Positions 20,616 to 28,790 of a stretch of 64,000 bases of DNA are shown piece by piece. Position numbers and translations under genes: made by a program. The stretch comes from Myxococcaceae bacterium (GTDB taxonomy: Bacteria > Myxococcota > Myxococcia > Myxococcales > Myxococcaceae), in assembly GCA_019694595.1 (NCBI GenBank), contig JAIBBQ010000002.1:62001-126000 (forward strand), in the 5' to 3' direction. Position 1 is the stretch's first letter, and every line of letters begins with the position of its first letter. The notes beneath the pieces are model-generated. The model worked only from the letters and a program-made list of their open reading frames with translations. It had not been told where the DNA came from and did no database searches.

Positions 20616-22165
20616 CGCTTCGCCTCCAGGATCTCGAGGAACGGGTTGAAGTAGTCGGGCGCCTTGGCGATCACCCCGTCGAGGCCCTTGCCGCCCGTCT
20701 CCGCACGCTTCACGTCGCCGAACCGGCCCTTGCCGATGGCGGCCACCATGCCTTCGCTGGCGCACTCTTCCAGCAGCGCGAGCGCCCGGTCGAAGACGAA
20801 CCGCGCCCGGTTCGCGATCTTCCCGTCTTCCCTGACCACGAACTCCTCGTCGATGCCGCGTGCGGCGCGGTGCAGGTAGTCCGCTGACTTGAGCGCCACG
20901 TAGCGGTCGGCCAGCAGCGGGGTGTGCATCGCCTCGGTCATCATGCCGAGCAGCTGGATGCCTTGCCGCGTCCACACCGCCACCAGGTCGGCCATCACGT
21001 CGTACGCGTGGCTGAAGAAGATGTCGGTCTCCTTGTGCTTCGTCGGCGGCATGTACTTGAGCGGCGCGTCGGGGAAGCAGCGGCGCACCAGCATCGCCTG
21101 CGACAGCTCGAGCAGCAGCGTCTCCGGGCGGTGCGGGTCGATCTCGTACGAGTGCCCGAGGCCGAGCTGCCAGTCCTTCAGGCCAGCCGCGTGCGCGAAG
21201 CGCTCGTTGATGAACTGGCTGGCGATCACCGTGTGCGCGGCGTCGTAGGCGTCGGCGGTGGTGATGTAGTTGTCCTCGCCGGTGTTGATGACGATGCCGG
21301 CCAGCGCGCAGATGCGGCGCGAGAAGTACTGGTCGATGAACGTGCGCCGCATGTTGATGTCGCGGAAGAGGATTCCGTACATCGCGTCGTTGAGGAGCAT
21401 GTCGAGCCGCTCCCAGGCCGCGCAGAAGGCGATCTCCGCCATGCACAGGCCCGACGAGTAGTTCGTCAGCTGCACGTACCGTTTGAGCCGCTTCGACTCC
21501 TCGTCGAGCGCCTCCCGCATGATGCGGAAATTCTCCTGCGTCGCGTAGGTGCCGCCGTACCCCTCGGTGGTGGCGCCGTGGGGCACGTAGTCGAGCAGCG
21601 ACTGCGCGGTGGAACGGATGACCGCGATCACGTCGGCGCCCGCCTGCGCGGCCGCGCGCGCCTGGTCGACGTCGTCGAAGATGTTCCCGGTGGCGACGAT
21701 GACGTACTTGTGCGGCGTCTTCCCCGAGCCGAGCTCGTCGCGCAGCGCACGCCGGCGCGCCACCCGGGACTCCAGCTCTGCCACTGCCGCGCGGGCCTCG
21801 CCGCGCACCTCGTCGCGCAGCGCGGCCTCTTCCGCGGCGGGCAACGGCCCCAGCGCTTCCAGGGGCGCCGCCGCGAGCCGCTCCACGGCGTCGAGCGGGC
21901 TCTGGGCCCCCATGCGCAGCGCGCGGCCATACCAGTAGGCCGCCCCTTGGCGCAGCAGCCCCTTCTCGTGGAGCCGGTCGGCCATCAGGTTGACGAGCGG
22001 AGCGCCCATCGAACCGACCCCATCGATGCCGAACCAGCGCAGCACGGTCCGTTCGACGGAGATGGTGGTGTGTTGTTCGATGTGCGCGAACAGCGGGGCC
22101 GTGATCTGCTGAGCGAGGGCACGGGCGCGGAGAATCTGCTCGTCGGTGATGAACGGGCCTGGCAT
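20612..22165 (-). CDS. kamD: Lysine 5,6-aminomutase alpha subunit
   Basis: A 517-residue protein, the usual KamD length. It forms the TIM-barrel subunit; long stretches such as K-Y-V-I-V-A-T-G-N-I-F-D-D-V-D-Q-A and Y-G-I-L-F-R-D-I-N-M-R-R-T are typical. The start at ATG 22165 matches family N-termini (T-D-E-Q-I-L-R-A-R). A TATACG -10 like hexamer ends 10 nt before the ATG, so the transcript may be nearly leaderless. It is the first gene of kamD, unknown, kamE, kal, kce and possibly the 78-residue gene. Confidence 0.92.
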   Translation of the reverse strand: MPGPFITDEQILRARALAQQITAPLFAHIEQHTTISVERTVLRWFGIDGVGSMGAPLVNLMADRLHEKGLLRQGAAYWYGRALRMGAQSPLDAVERLAAAPLEALGPLPAAEEAALRDEVRGEARAAVAELESRVARRRALRDELGSGKTPHKYVIVATGNIFDDVDQARAAAQAGADVIAVIRSTAQSLLDYVPHGATTEGYGGTYATQENFRIMREALDEESKRLKRYVQLTNYSSGLCMAEIAFCAAWERLDMLLNDAMYGILFRDINMRRTFIDQYFSRRICALAGIVINTGEDNYITTADAYDAAHTVIASQFINERFAHAAGLKDWQLGLGHSYEIDPHRPETLLLELSQAMLVRRCFPDAPLKYMPPTKHKETDIFFSHAYDVMADLVAVWTRQGIQLLGMMTEAMHTPLLADRYVALKSADYLHRAARGIDEEFVVREDGKIANRARFVFDRALALLEECASEGMVAAIGKGRFGDVKRAETGGKGLDGVIAKAPDYFNPFLEILEAKR

Positions 22166-22175
22166 CGCGGGGTTG

Positions 22176-22181
22176 CGTATA
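22176..22181 (-). promoter_or_regulatory. Candidate -10 element for kamD
   Basis: TATACG on the minus strand sits 10 nt before the kamD ATG. No convincing -35 is seen. The expected start site would lie within a few bases of the ATG. Confidence 0.35.
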
Positions 22182-22272
22182 CCGCGAATCGTCCTGGGAG
22201 GGCGGTGCGGCGGCGACCACCGCGCCCCCACCGGTCCCATTTCCGCCGGGAGTGCGCCACAATCACCGCTCG

Positions 22273-24075
22273 ATGGGAATCCCCATGTCGGCACGTGTGT
22301 GCAGCGCCCTCGTCGCCTTCTGGCTCGCCGGCTGTGGCCCGCTGGAGAGCAGCTGGACCGCGCCGCGCGGCAACTCGGTGTCTGCCGCCGAGCACCACCG
22401 CACCGCGGAGGTCACCGGCGGAACGCTCATCTCGGCTGGCGGGGGGCGCTTCGCGGTGGTGACGGACGCCGACCTCGATCGCGTCTGGGTGGTGGACCTG
22501 GCGCAAGGCTCCATTCGCAACAAGGTCCAGCTCCCGTCGGGCAGCGCTCCGGGCCGCCTGGTGGAGGACGCGCACGGCGCGGTGTGGGTCGCACTGCGAG
22601 GGACCGGCCAGCTCGCCAAGGTCTCCCCTTCCAGCGGCACCGTCGGCGCCACCATCGACGTCTGCCCGGAGCCGCGAGGGCTGAGCCTGGCGAGCAACGG
22701 CGACGTGCTGGTGGCCTGCAGCTCCGGGGAGTTCGCCCGGGTGAGCACCGCCGGGGTCGCGGTGCAGCAGGTCGGCCTCGAGCTGCGCGACGTGCTCGAG
22801 ACGCCGGCCGGCCTCACCGGGGTGACCTTCCGCACGGCCCAGGTGGTGTCGCTCGGCTCCGACGGCGCGGTCACCCGGACCGTGGCGCCCCCGACGGTCG
22901 GGCTCCCGCCGGCGCAGGGCGTGCAGGCCGCCATGGTGCCCAAGGTCGCCTGGCGTGCCGTCGCCGCGCCCGGCGGCCGGGTGGTCATCGCCCACCAGCG
23001 CCACGTCGAAGGGCCGATCGCCGCCATCCAGCTCCCGGCGGCACCGCCCAGCCCCGCCTACTACGGCAACACCTGCAGCTCGGCGGTGGTGCGCAGCGCC
23101 CTGACCGTGATCGGCGCGGACGGGGTCGCCGGGTCGATCGAGCTCGGTGGCGCGTTGCCCGTCGACCTGGCCATCTCGCCCGACGGGGAGCAGGTCGCGG
23201 TGGCCATCGCCGGCACCGGCGCCGTCGCGGTGCTCCCGCTGTCGAGCGTGGCGGGCGTCTCGGGGGGCGTCTGCGGCGCGCGAAACCCGTTCCCCTTCCG
23301 CGGCGACGACGCCCTGGTCGACGCGGTCGCCTACACGCCGCAGGGGCGCCTGCTGGTGCACAGCCGCGAGCCCAACCGGGTGGAGATCCTCCCCCCGTCG
23401 GGGAGCGGTGAGGCGCCGACCCGCATTCTCCTCAACGAGGCGACGCCGAAGGACCCCGGTGCCCTGCTCTTCCACACCGCGCCGTCGGGTTCGAGCTCGG
23501 GAGTGCCCATCGCCTGCGCCAGCTGCCACCCCGAGGCCCGTGAAGACGGCCACGCGTGGACCTTCTTCTCCACGCCGATGCGCACCCAGACGGTCGCCGG
23601 CGACGTGACCGCGACCGCCCCGTTCCACTGGAAGGGCACGCTCAACACCCTCGACGCGCTGCTGGGCGACACCTTCGTGACCCGCATGGGCCGCGAGCAC
23701 CCCGACGCGGCGACGGTGAAGGCCCTCTCCGAGTGGCTGGCCCGCATTCCCGAACCCAGGGTCGCCAGGGCCGACGACGCGCTGGTGGCGCGCGGCGACG
23801 TGCTCTTCCACCAGGCCGAGGTGGGCTGCGCCGGGTGTCATTCGGGCCAGAGCCTCACCAACAACCAGACGCTCGACGTCGGCACCGGCGGCAGCTTCCA
23901 GGTCCCGTCGCTCCGCGGCGTCGCGGGCCGCGGGCCCTGGATGCACGATGGTTGCGCGACGACCCTGCGCGAGCGCTTCACCCGCACCGACTGTGGGGGC
24001 ACCGCCCACGGCAACGTCGACGGCCTCGGCCCGGGCGACCTCGACGCCCTGCTCGCGTACCTGACGACGCTCTAG
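22273..24075 (+). CDS. Beta-propeller / cytochrome c fusion lipoprotein
   Basis: A 600-residue predicted lipoprotein (W-L-A-G-C, Cys21; ATG 22285 is an equally good start). The first 400 residues repeat a YVTN/NHL-style propeller pattern (V-W-V-V-D-L, I-S-P-D-G-E-Q-V-A-V-A). The C-terminal 200 residues carry two haem c motifs, C-A-S-C-H and C-A-G-C-H, with R-M-G and W-M-H-D-G as in di-haem peroxidase/MauG-like proteins. It is likely periplasmic or surface-bound and redox-active. It divides kamD from kdd and is divergent from kamD. Its stop shares CTAG with the convergent kdd stop. A role in lysine use is not implied by the sequence. Confidence 0.8.
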   Translation: MGIPMSARVCSALVAFWLAGCGPLESSWTAPRGNSVSAAEHHRTAEVTGGTLISAGGGRFAVVTDADLDRVWVVDLAQGSIRNKVQLPSGSAPGRLVEDAHGAVWVALRGTGQLAKVSPSSGTVGATIDVCPEPRGLSLASNGDVLVACSSGEFARVSTAGVAVQQVGLELRDVLETPAGLTGVTFRTAQVVSLGSDGAVTRTVAPPTVGLPPAQGVQAAMVPKVAWRAVAAPGGRVVIAHQRHVEGPIAAIQLPAAPPSPAYYGNTCSSAVVRSALTVIGADGVAGSIELGGALPVDLAISPDGEQVAVAIAGTGAVAVLPLSSVAGVSGGVCGARNPFPFRGDDALVDAVAYTPQGRLLVHSREPNRVEILPPSGSGEAPTRILLNEATPKDPGALLFHTAPSGSSSGVPIACASCHPEAREDGHAWTFFSTPMRTQTVAGDVTATAPFHWKGTLNTLDALLGDTFVTRMGREHPDAATVKALSEWLARIPEPRVARADDALVARGDVLFHQAEVGCAGCHSGQSLTNNQTLDVGTGGSFQVPSLRGVAGRGPWMHDGCATTLRERFTRTDCGGTAHGNVDGLGPGDLDALLAYLTTL

Positions 24076-25103
24076 ACGTAGCGCTCCTCGAAGAGGCGAC
24101 GGAGCTTGGGCTCCGCGCGCAGCAGCTCGAGCGTGAGCGCCGCGTGCCCGGGTGCGTAGCCGTTGCCGACGAGCATGGTGACGTCCTTGCCGACGCCCTC
24201 CGCGCCCAGCGCGGCGCTGGTGAAGCTGGTGGCCATCGAGAAGAAGATGACCGTGCCACCGTCGCGCACGCTCAGGATGCTCGCCATCTCGGTCTGGGCG
24301 ACCGAGGCGCAGTTGACCACCAGGTCGGCCAGCGCGCCGCCGGTGGCCTCGCGGACCCGGTCGAGCACCGCGACCGCCTGCGTGGCATCGGCGGCGATGG
24401 TGTGATCGCACAGCCCGATGCCCTTCAGCGCCTCGAGCGCCTTGGGCGAGATGTCGAGCGCCAGGAGCGAGCCCTGCCCGGCGAGGGCCTTGCGGGCCTG
24501 GGCCAGGCAGAGGGCGCCGCTCTTTCCCGCACCCAGCACCAGTACCTTCATGCCCGGCCGCACGTACCGCGCGACGAGCGCCGGCGCGCCGCACACGTCG
24601 AGGGCGGCGAGCGCGAGCGTGTCGGGCAAGTCGCTCGGGAGCTCGGCGTAGATGCCGCTGGCGAAGAGGATCGCGCGCCCCTTCACGTCGAGCCGGTCGA
24701 TCGCCGGGTGCACCGCGACCACCTCGTCGATCACCAGCGGCGTGAGGGTGAGACTCACCAGGGTGGCCAGCCGGGTGCCGGGCTTGAGGCGGGCGGCGTC
24801 GGGGTGCTCGGGGGAGCACTCCCGCACGCGGCCGATGAGCATGCCGCCGGACCCGGTGACCGGGTTCTGCATCTTCCCGCGCGTGCGCACGATGTCCTGC
24901 ACGGCGGCGGCGATCTTGGCGCTGTCGCCACCGGCGGCTTCCTTGAGCTGCTTGAACGAGGCCGCGTCGATGTTGAGGCTCTCGACGTCGATCGCCACCT
25001 CGCCCGGGCGCAGCGGCATCGACGGATCGACGCGCTGGGCGCGCTGCGGCAGCACGCCGGGTTCACCGATGACGCGTCCGAGGCCGTAGCGGTCGATCGC
25101 CAT
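24072..25103 (-). CDS. kdd: L-erythro-3,5-diaminohexanoate dehydrogenase
   Basis: A 343-residue NAD(P)-dependent dehydrogenase with an MDR-like build: G-R-V-I-G-E-P opening, I-D-V-E-S-L-N-I-D-A-A-S-F, and the Rossmann turn V-L-V-L-G-A-G-K-S-G. Kdd oxidises 3,5-diaminohexanoate to 3-keto-5-aminohexanoate, the substrate of Kce. The gene lies on the same strand as kamD but is separated from it by a divergent cytochrome gene, so it must be transcribed separately. TACGGT ends 8 nt before the ATG, which suggests a leaderless transcript. Confidence 0.9.
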   Translation of the reverse strand: MAIDRYGLGRVIGEPGVLPQRAQRVDPSMPLRPGEVAIDVESLNIDAASFKQLKEAAGGDSAKIAAAVQDIVRTRGKMQNPVTGSGGMLIGRVRECSPEHPDAARLKPGTRLATLVSLTLTPLVIDEVVAVHPAIDRLDVKGRAILFASGIYAELPSDLPDTLALAALDVCGAPALVARYVRPGMKVLVLGAGKSGALCLAQARKALAGQGSLLALDISPKALEALKGIGLCDHTIAADATQAVAVLDRVREATGGALADLVVNCASVAQTEMASILSVRDGGTVIFFSMATSFTSAALGAEGVGKDVTMLVGNGYAPGHAALTLELLRAEPKLRRLFEERYV

Positions 25104-25111
25104 GGCTGCGG

Positions 25112-25117
25112 ACCGTA
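25112..25117 (-). promoter_or_regulatory. Candidate -10 element for kdd
   Basis: TACGGT on the minus strand, 8 nt before the kdd ATG. If used, RNA would begin at or very near the start codon. No clear -35. Confidence 0.3.
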
Positions 25118-25142
25118 TGGGGTTCGAAGGCGCCCGGAAAGC

Positions 25143-25541
25143 TCAGCGACTCGGAATCAGGAGCACCACGCCGGTGACCACGGCGGTGGCGATGAAAGCC
25201 TGCTGGTACACCTTGCGCGCCTGGACCTTGATCGCCTGGGCTTCGCGCTCGCTGGGCGTCAGCCGGTCCTGGCGCGAGTCACCCAGCACTCGAATGTTCT
25301 GCTTGGCGAAGGCCACGCAGGTCTGGGCCCGCGCCTGGAGGAAGCCCATGGCCGCCACGTATGCCGGCAGCGCGATGGCGAACCGCGCCGCCCAGGGGAA
25401 GCCCGCCTCGAGAAACGCGCCCACCAGCAGCAACGTCACCGCGGTGGACACCACCCCCACGATGTTGCGCAGGCGGCGCTCCTTGGGCCCGATGTTGGGG
25501 CACACCACGGCACTGTCTTCGGCAGGCATCGCTTCCATCAC
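25143..25541 (-). CDS. Small inner-membrane protein upstream of kdd
   Basis: A 132-residue protein with an N-terminal C-P-N-I-G-P-K-E-R-R-L-R-N motif before the first of about three membrane segments (about 29-45, 52-68 and 113-129). A second conserved-looking stretch, T-C-V-A-F-A-K-Q-N-I-R-V-L-G, follows the second segment. The layout recalls the small DUF2892-type membrane proteins but I cannot assign a family. It ends 39 bp before kdd on the same strand, so co-transcription is possible. Confidence 0.65.
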   Translation of the reverse strand: MMEAMPAEDSAVVCPNIGPKERRLRNIVGVVSTAVTLLLVGAFLEAGFPWAARFAIALPAYVAAMGFLQARAQTCVAFAKQNIRVLGDSRQDRLTPSEREAQAIKVQARKVYQQAFIATAVVTGVVLLIPSR

Positions 25542-25639
25542 CTGGGATTCATGCAGGCACCAGCTCGCCGGTGCAACTCAAACGCCGGGCGGGGTCTCTC
25601 CCGGGGACGGCCGGGGGCTCCTGCGCGAGCGTTCGGTCG

Positions 25640-25710
25640 TTCGATCCGAACCACCACCCTACGACGAGGCGAAGCCTCGCCGGTGAGCGCGGCGGGAGCC
25701 GGTGCTCACC
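25640..25710 (-). terminator. Cluster of hairpins at the end of the gliding gene run
   Basis: The gap between cglE (ending 25727) and the small membrane protein holds several inverted repeats: GGTGAGC/GCTCACC (25682-25710), CGAGGC-GAA-GCCTCG (25665-25679), and a 6-bp GTTCGG/CCGAAC stem nearer the left end. There is no U-tract, so this is not a textbook terminator, but the position suits the end of a long operon. Confidence 0.35.
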
Positions 25711-25726
25711 TCAACAACGGCTCACC

Positions 25727-26332
25727 TCAGAACGTGTACTTGACCCGCGGGAAGAACTGCAGCGAGTGCACGTTGGCGCCGATGATGAGGCGGTAGACCA
25801 CGTCGACGCCGATGGTGAAGTGGTCCATGTTGGTCGCGTACTCGAGGCCGATGGCGCCGCCGAGATCGATGCCGCCCTTCACGTTGGCCACCGGCGCCGG
25901 GTCGAGCAGCGTGTAGCCCCCCATCACCCGGCCGCCCACGTAGAGGCGCTCGATGATGCGCCGCATGTAGCCGACCGACGCGTTGATGAAGGTCGCGGTG
26001 AAGCTGTCGGCCTGGGGGCACGCGCCCTGCGAGCCGCCGCCGCCGACGCGGCCCGCGTAGCAGTTGCCCGCGCTGGCGCCGATGCCCACGTGGAGCCCGA
26101 CGGGAATGTAGTGCTTGTCCTCGTCGCCCAGGTTGAACTGGTACCCGACGCCGAGCTGCAGGTACGCCTGCAAGTTGGAGTACGCGTCGTCACCGCCCAG
26201 CGTCAGAAACCCGCCGATGTCCGTCTCGGTGAAGAAGCCGGTGCGCACCTTGAGCGGCACGCCTTCCTGAGGCGTCGCCGCCTGGGCCGTCATCGAAACC
26301 GCCAGCACCACCAGAGCAAGAAGCTTCCGCAC
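25727..26332 (-). CDS. cglE: CglE-like outer-membrane beta-barrel (gliding motility)
   Basis: About 201 residues from GTG 26332, chosen because it gives a clean signal peptide (R-K-L-L-A-L core, cleavage after Q-A). The mature part has alternating beta strands with aromatic girdles (A-Y-L-Q-L-G-V-G-Y, R-L-Y-V-G-G-R-V-M-G-G-Y) and ends in F-P-R-V-K-Y-T-F, a C-terminal Phe signature for outer-membrane insertion. The opening of the mature chain fits what I remember of CglE. It is the last gene of the gliding run, 144 bp after gltG. Some call the same position gltH, and the naming is from memory. Confidence 0.68.
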   Translation of the reverse strand: MRKLLALVVLAVSMTAQAATPQEGVPLKVRTGFFTETDIGGFLTLGGDDAYSNLQAYLQLGVGYQFNLGDEDKHYIPVGLHVGIGASAGNCYAGRVGGGGSQGACPQADSFTATFINASVGYMRRIIERLYVGGRVMGGYTLLDPAPVANVKGGIDLGGAIGLEYATNMDHFTIGVDVVYRLIIGANVHSLQFFPRVKYTF

Positions 26333-26476
26333 GATCGTTTCGCTGCCTTTCAGGGGCCCTTGAAGCGCGCGGCACCCTACATCTGCGACCCCCACCGTCC
26401 AAGCCCCAAAACGACGAACGGCGGCCCCTCCGACCTCGAGGGTGCCGCCGTCGGACCGGCCTGCAGAGTGGCCGGG

Positions 26477-28336
26477 CTACTCTTCGCCACCCTCGGCGCC
26501 GCCCGCAGGCTTGAACACCCACGGGTAGGTCACGGTCACCGTGCCGCCACCCTCGGGCTCGGGGAACTTCCACCGGCGAATGCGCGCCAGCATGCAGTTC
26601 TCAGCCGTGCTGTTGCCCATGGTGGACTCGGAGACGTTGGCCTCGGCCACGCCGCCCGCAGGGTCGATGGTGAAGAGCACCGCCACCTTGCCGGAAAGGT
26701 CCGGCGTCTTCTGCAGCTCCTGCTCGTAGCAGAACTTGATCTCGTTCTGGTGGCGCTTGATCACCTTGTTGATCTGGTCCTTCGACAGGCCGCCCACCAC
26801 CGTGGTCTTGCCGGGGATGATGCGGGTCGAGTCCTTGCCCTTGCCGCCGAGGTCGATGGAACCGAAGCCACCCGCGCCACGGCCGCCACCCTTGGTACCC
26901 AGGCCGCCGAGACCGAGGCCGGTGCCGCCACCGCCGGTGCCCGCGCCGCGCGAGCCCATGCCGCCGACGCCGTGCGCGTCACCCACGCCCGCGCCGCCCT
27001 GGAGGCCGCCGAGCGCGTTGTTGATGCCGGTGCCCAGGCCGCCCGGGCCGAACACGTTGGAGGCCGCGCCGTTGTTGAGCGCGCCGAGCAGACCCGCCTG
27101 CGCGATCTTCTTGCGGTCTTCCTCGCGCTTGTTCACGTCGACGGTCGGGGCGCCCTTCTTCGAGGGGTCGGCGTCCTTCTTCTTCTCTTCCTTCTTGCCG
27201 AACTTGCCTTCGTCGTCCTTCGGCTTGGCGCCTTCCTTGATGCCCGAGAGGTCGACCTTCTTCACCTCGACCTTCTTCTCGGCCTTCACGATCATCTTCA
27301 CGTACTTCGAGGGGTTCGCGAACAGATCGTCGGCCGCCCCACCCTCGAGCCAGCCCGGGGTGAGGATGATGGCCGCGATCAGCGCCGCCAGCGCCATCAG
27401 GCAGACCGAGGCGATCTTGAAGAAGGTGAAGTCCGCCTCGTCGAGCGTGTTCACGCTCACCGCGGCGCTCGGGCGCACGTAGCGCACGATGAAGGCCACC
27501 GACTCGAACGAGACCTGCACCCGGTCGTGCAGCCCGAGCTCCACCGCGTCGGCGCGCACGCCGCCGTCGGACGCGCGCAGCTTGCCTTCGGCCTTCAGCT
27601 GCTCGCGGGTCTTGTGGGTGCTGCCACCGCGGCTGACCACCAGGCCGGCCTCGGGGGGCACGTTGACGATCGCGCTCGCGCCCTTGCCCTGGGCGAGCAC
27701 GAACTGCGCGCCCACGCCCGACGAGAAGACGTTGAAGCGGTTGGTCGGCCCTTCGCCGATCGACACCGGCACGCCGTCGGCGAAGTGCTGCACGTTGATC
27801 AGGGTGTCGCCCCACAGCAGCGCGACCTGCAGCACCTTGTCGTCGTCGGCCGGCGTGGCCTCGGGCGGCAGCGGGTCGTTGAAGAGCACCGCGGAGTTCT
27901 TGCCCGTGCCCGCGAGCGCGCGCGGCGGCATCGGCGGCGGCGCCTTCTTGCGCTCCTCGGCCTGCGGCGGGCCGGCGTGCGAGCCGTTCATCTTCACCAT
28001 CTCCGTCGGGGCCTCGGCGGTGGCCTCGTCGCCGAAGAGCACCTTCACCTGCGCGCCGCCGACGTTGAGCAGGTCGCCCGAGCGCAGGGTGACGGGGTCC
28101 TTCACCACCTGGTCCTTGAACCGGGTGCCGTGCTCCGAGCCCAGGTCGATGGCGGTGACCTGCCCCGACTTCTCGACCTTGAGCATGAAGTGGAGGTTCG
28201 AGACCTTGGGGTCCGAGATCTTCACCGCGGCGCCCGCGCCGGAGCCGACGATCACGCTCTCGAGCTCGCTGGACGACTCGTGGACCTGCCCGTCGGGGCC
28301 GGTGATGCGCAGGGTGATGGAAGTCTTCTTCGCCAT
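26477..28336 (-). CDS. gltG: GltG-like TonB-type inner-membrane protein with FHA domain
   Basis: A 619-residue protein from ATG 28336. Residues 1-100 form a cytoplasmic FHA domain (L-E-S-V-I-V-G-S-G, K-V-S-N-L-H-F, D-L-G-S-E-H-G-T), which binds phosphothreonine. A single membrane segment is at about 306-326. The periplasmic part is Lys/Glu-rich, then Gly-rich (about 440-510), and ends in the AgmX/PglI-type C-terminal domain with I-N-K-V-I-K-R-H-Q-N-E-I-K-F-C-Y-E and W-K-F-P-E-P. In the Glt machine this class links the cytoplasmic motor side to outer-membrane parts. No motor genes (aglRQS) are in the window. Confidence 0.85.
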   Translation of the reverse strand: MAKKTSITLRITGPDGQVHESSSELESVIVGSGAGAAVKISDPKVSNLHFMLKVEKSGQVTAIDLGSEHGTRFKDQVVKDPVTLRSGDLLNVGGAQVKVLFGDEATAEAPTEMVKMNGSHAGPPQAEERKKAPPPMPPRALAGTGKNSAVLFNDPLPPEATPADDDKVLQVALLWGDTLINVQHFADGVPVSIGEGPTNRFNVFSSGVGAQFVLAQGKGASAIVNVPPEAGLVVSRGGSTHKTREQLKAEGKLRASDGGVRADAVELGLHDRVQVSFESVAFIVRYVRPSAAVSVNTLDEADFTFFKIASVCLMALAALIAAIILTPGWLEGGAADDLFANPSKYVKMIVKAEKKVEVKKVDLSGIKEGAKPKDDEGKFGKKEEKKKDADPSKKGAPTVDVNKREEDRKKIAQAGLLGALNNGAASNVFGPGGLGTGINNALGGLQGGAGVGDAHGVGGMGSRGAGTGGGGTGLGLGGLGTKGGGRGAGGFGSIDLGGKGKDSTRIIPGKTTVVGGLSKDQINKVIKRHQNEIKFCYEQELQKTPDLSGKVAVLFTIDPAGGVAEANVSESTMGNSTAENCMLARIRRWKFPEPEGGGTVTVTYPWVFKPAGGAEGGEE

Positions 28337-28427
28337 GACGGTCCTCGAAGGCACTGCTTGAAGAAAAGAGCGCTGCGAAAGCCCGACCCCAGTGCGCCCG
28401 GCGCGCGCCGCTGGAACGGGTGAACGA

Positions 28428-28688
28428 CTACAGGTTGTCGACCGACTTCTGGAGCTCGGGCACGAAGTTGTCGCGCACCTTGATCAGGCTCTTGAAGGAC
28501 GTCTTCTTCTTCGAGATCGAATACGTGCCTTCAGGCTTGGTGAGCTCGCCTTCGACCGCGACGTCGGTGAAGTCGATCACCGTCTTCTTGCGGACGACCG
28601 TCTTGTCCGCTTCCTGGATCACGTTCACCTTGCCCTGAGCGAAGGCCGAAGCAGCGATCATCGACACCACGAATGCGTACCGAACCAT
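28428..28688 (-). CDS. cglF: CglF/GltF-like small periplasmic gliding protein
   Basis: An 86-residue exported protein. Signal peptide residues 1-18 (hydrophobic, ending A-F-A-Q) are followed by a short mature chain with V-I-D-F-T-D-V-A-V-E-G-E-L and P-E-L-Q-K-S-V-D-N-L at the C-terminus. The start is fixed by a strong GAGGAGG site 5-6 nt before the ATG. It lies between gltE and gltG, the position expected for the small gliding gene, and the sequence matches my memory of CglF. The exact equivalence of the names gltF and cglF is not certain. Confidence 0.72.
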   Translation of the reverse strand: MVRYAFVVSMIAASAFAQGKVNVIQEADKTVVRKKTVIDFTDVAVEGELTKPEGTYSISKKKTSFKSLIKVRDNFVPELQKSVDNL

Positions 28689-28763
28689 GCGTACCTCCTC
28701 GGTAATGCACCGACACCGCCCATGGGGCGGGGGTTCCCAAAAGTCGGCGGACACTAGGCTTCT

Positions 28764-28786
28764 TGCGGCGCGGTTGTCACGCCGCA
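28764..28786 (-). promoter_or_regulatory. Intercistronic hairpin between gltE and cglF
   Basis: A 7-bp perfect stem (TGCGGCG/CGCCGCA) with a 9-nt loop lies 4 bp after the gltE stop. A second 6-bp hairpin (CCGCCC/GGGCGG, 28716-28730) follows before the cglF ribosome site. There is no U-tract. It may mark RNA processing or differential stability within the operon. Confidence 0.35.
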
Positions 28787-28790
28787 CCCG

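Noticed and set aside
25665-25679. Rho-independent terminator
   Set aside because: The hairpin is clear but no T-run follows on either strand. I list it only as part of a hairpin cluster.
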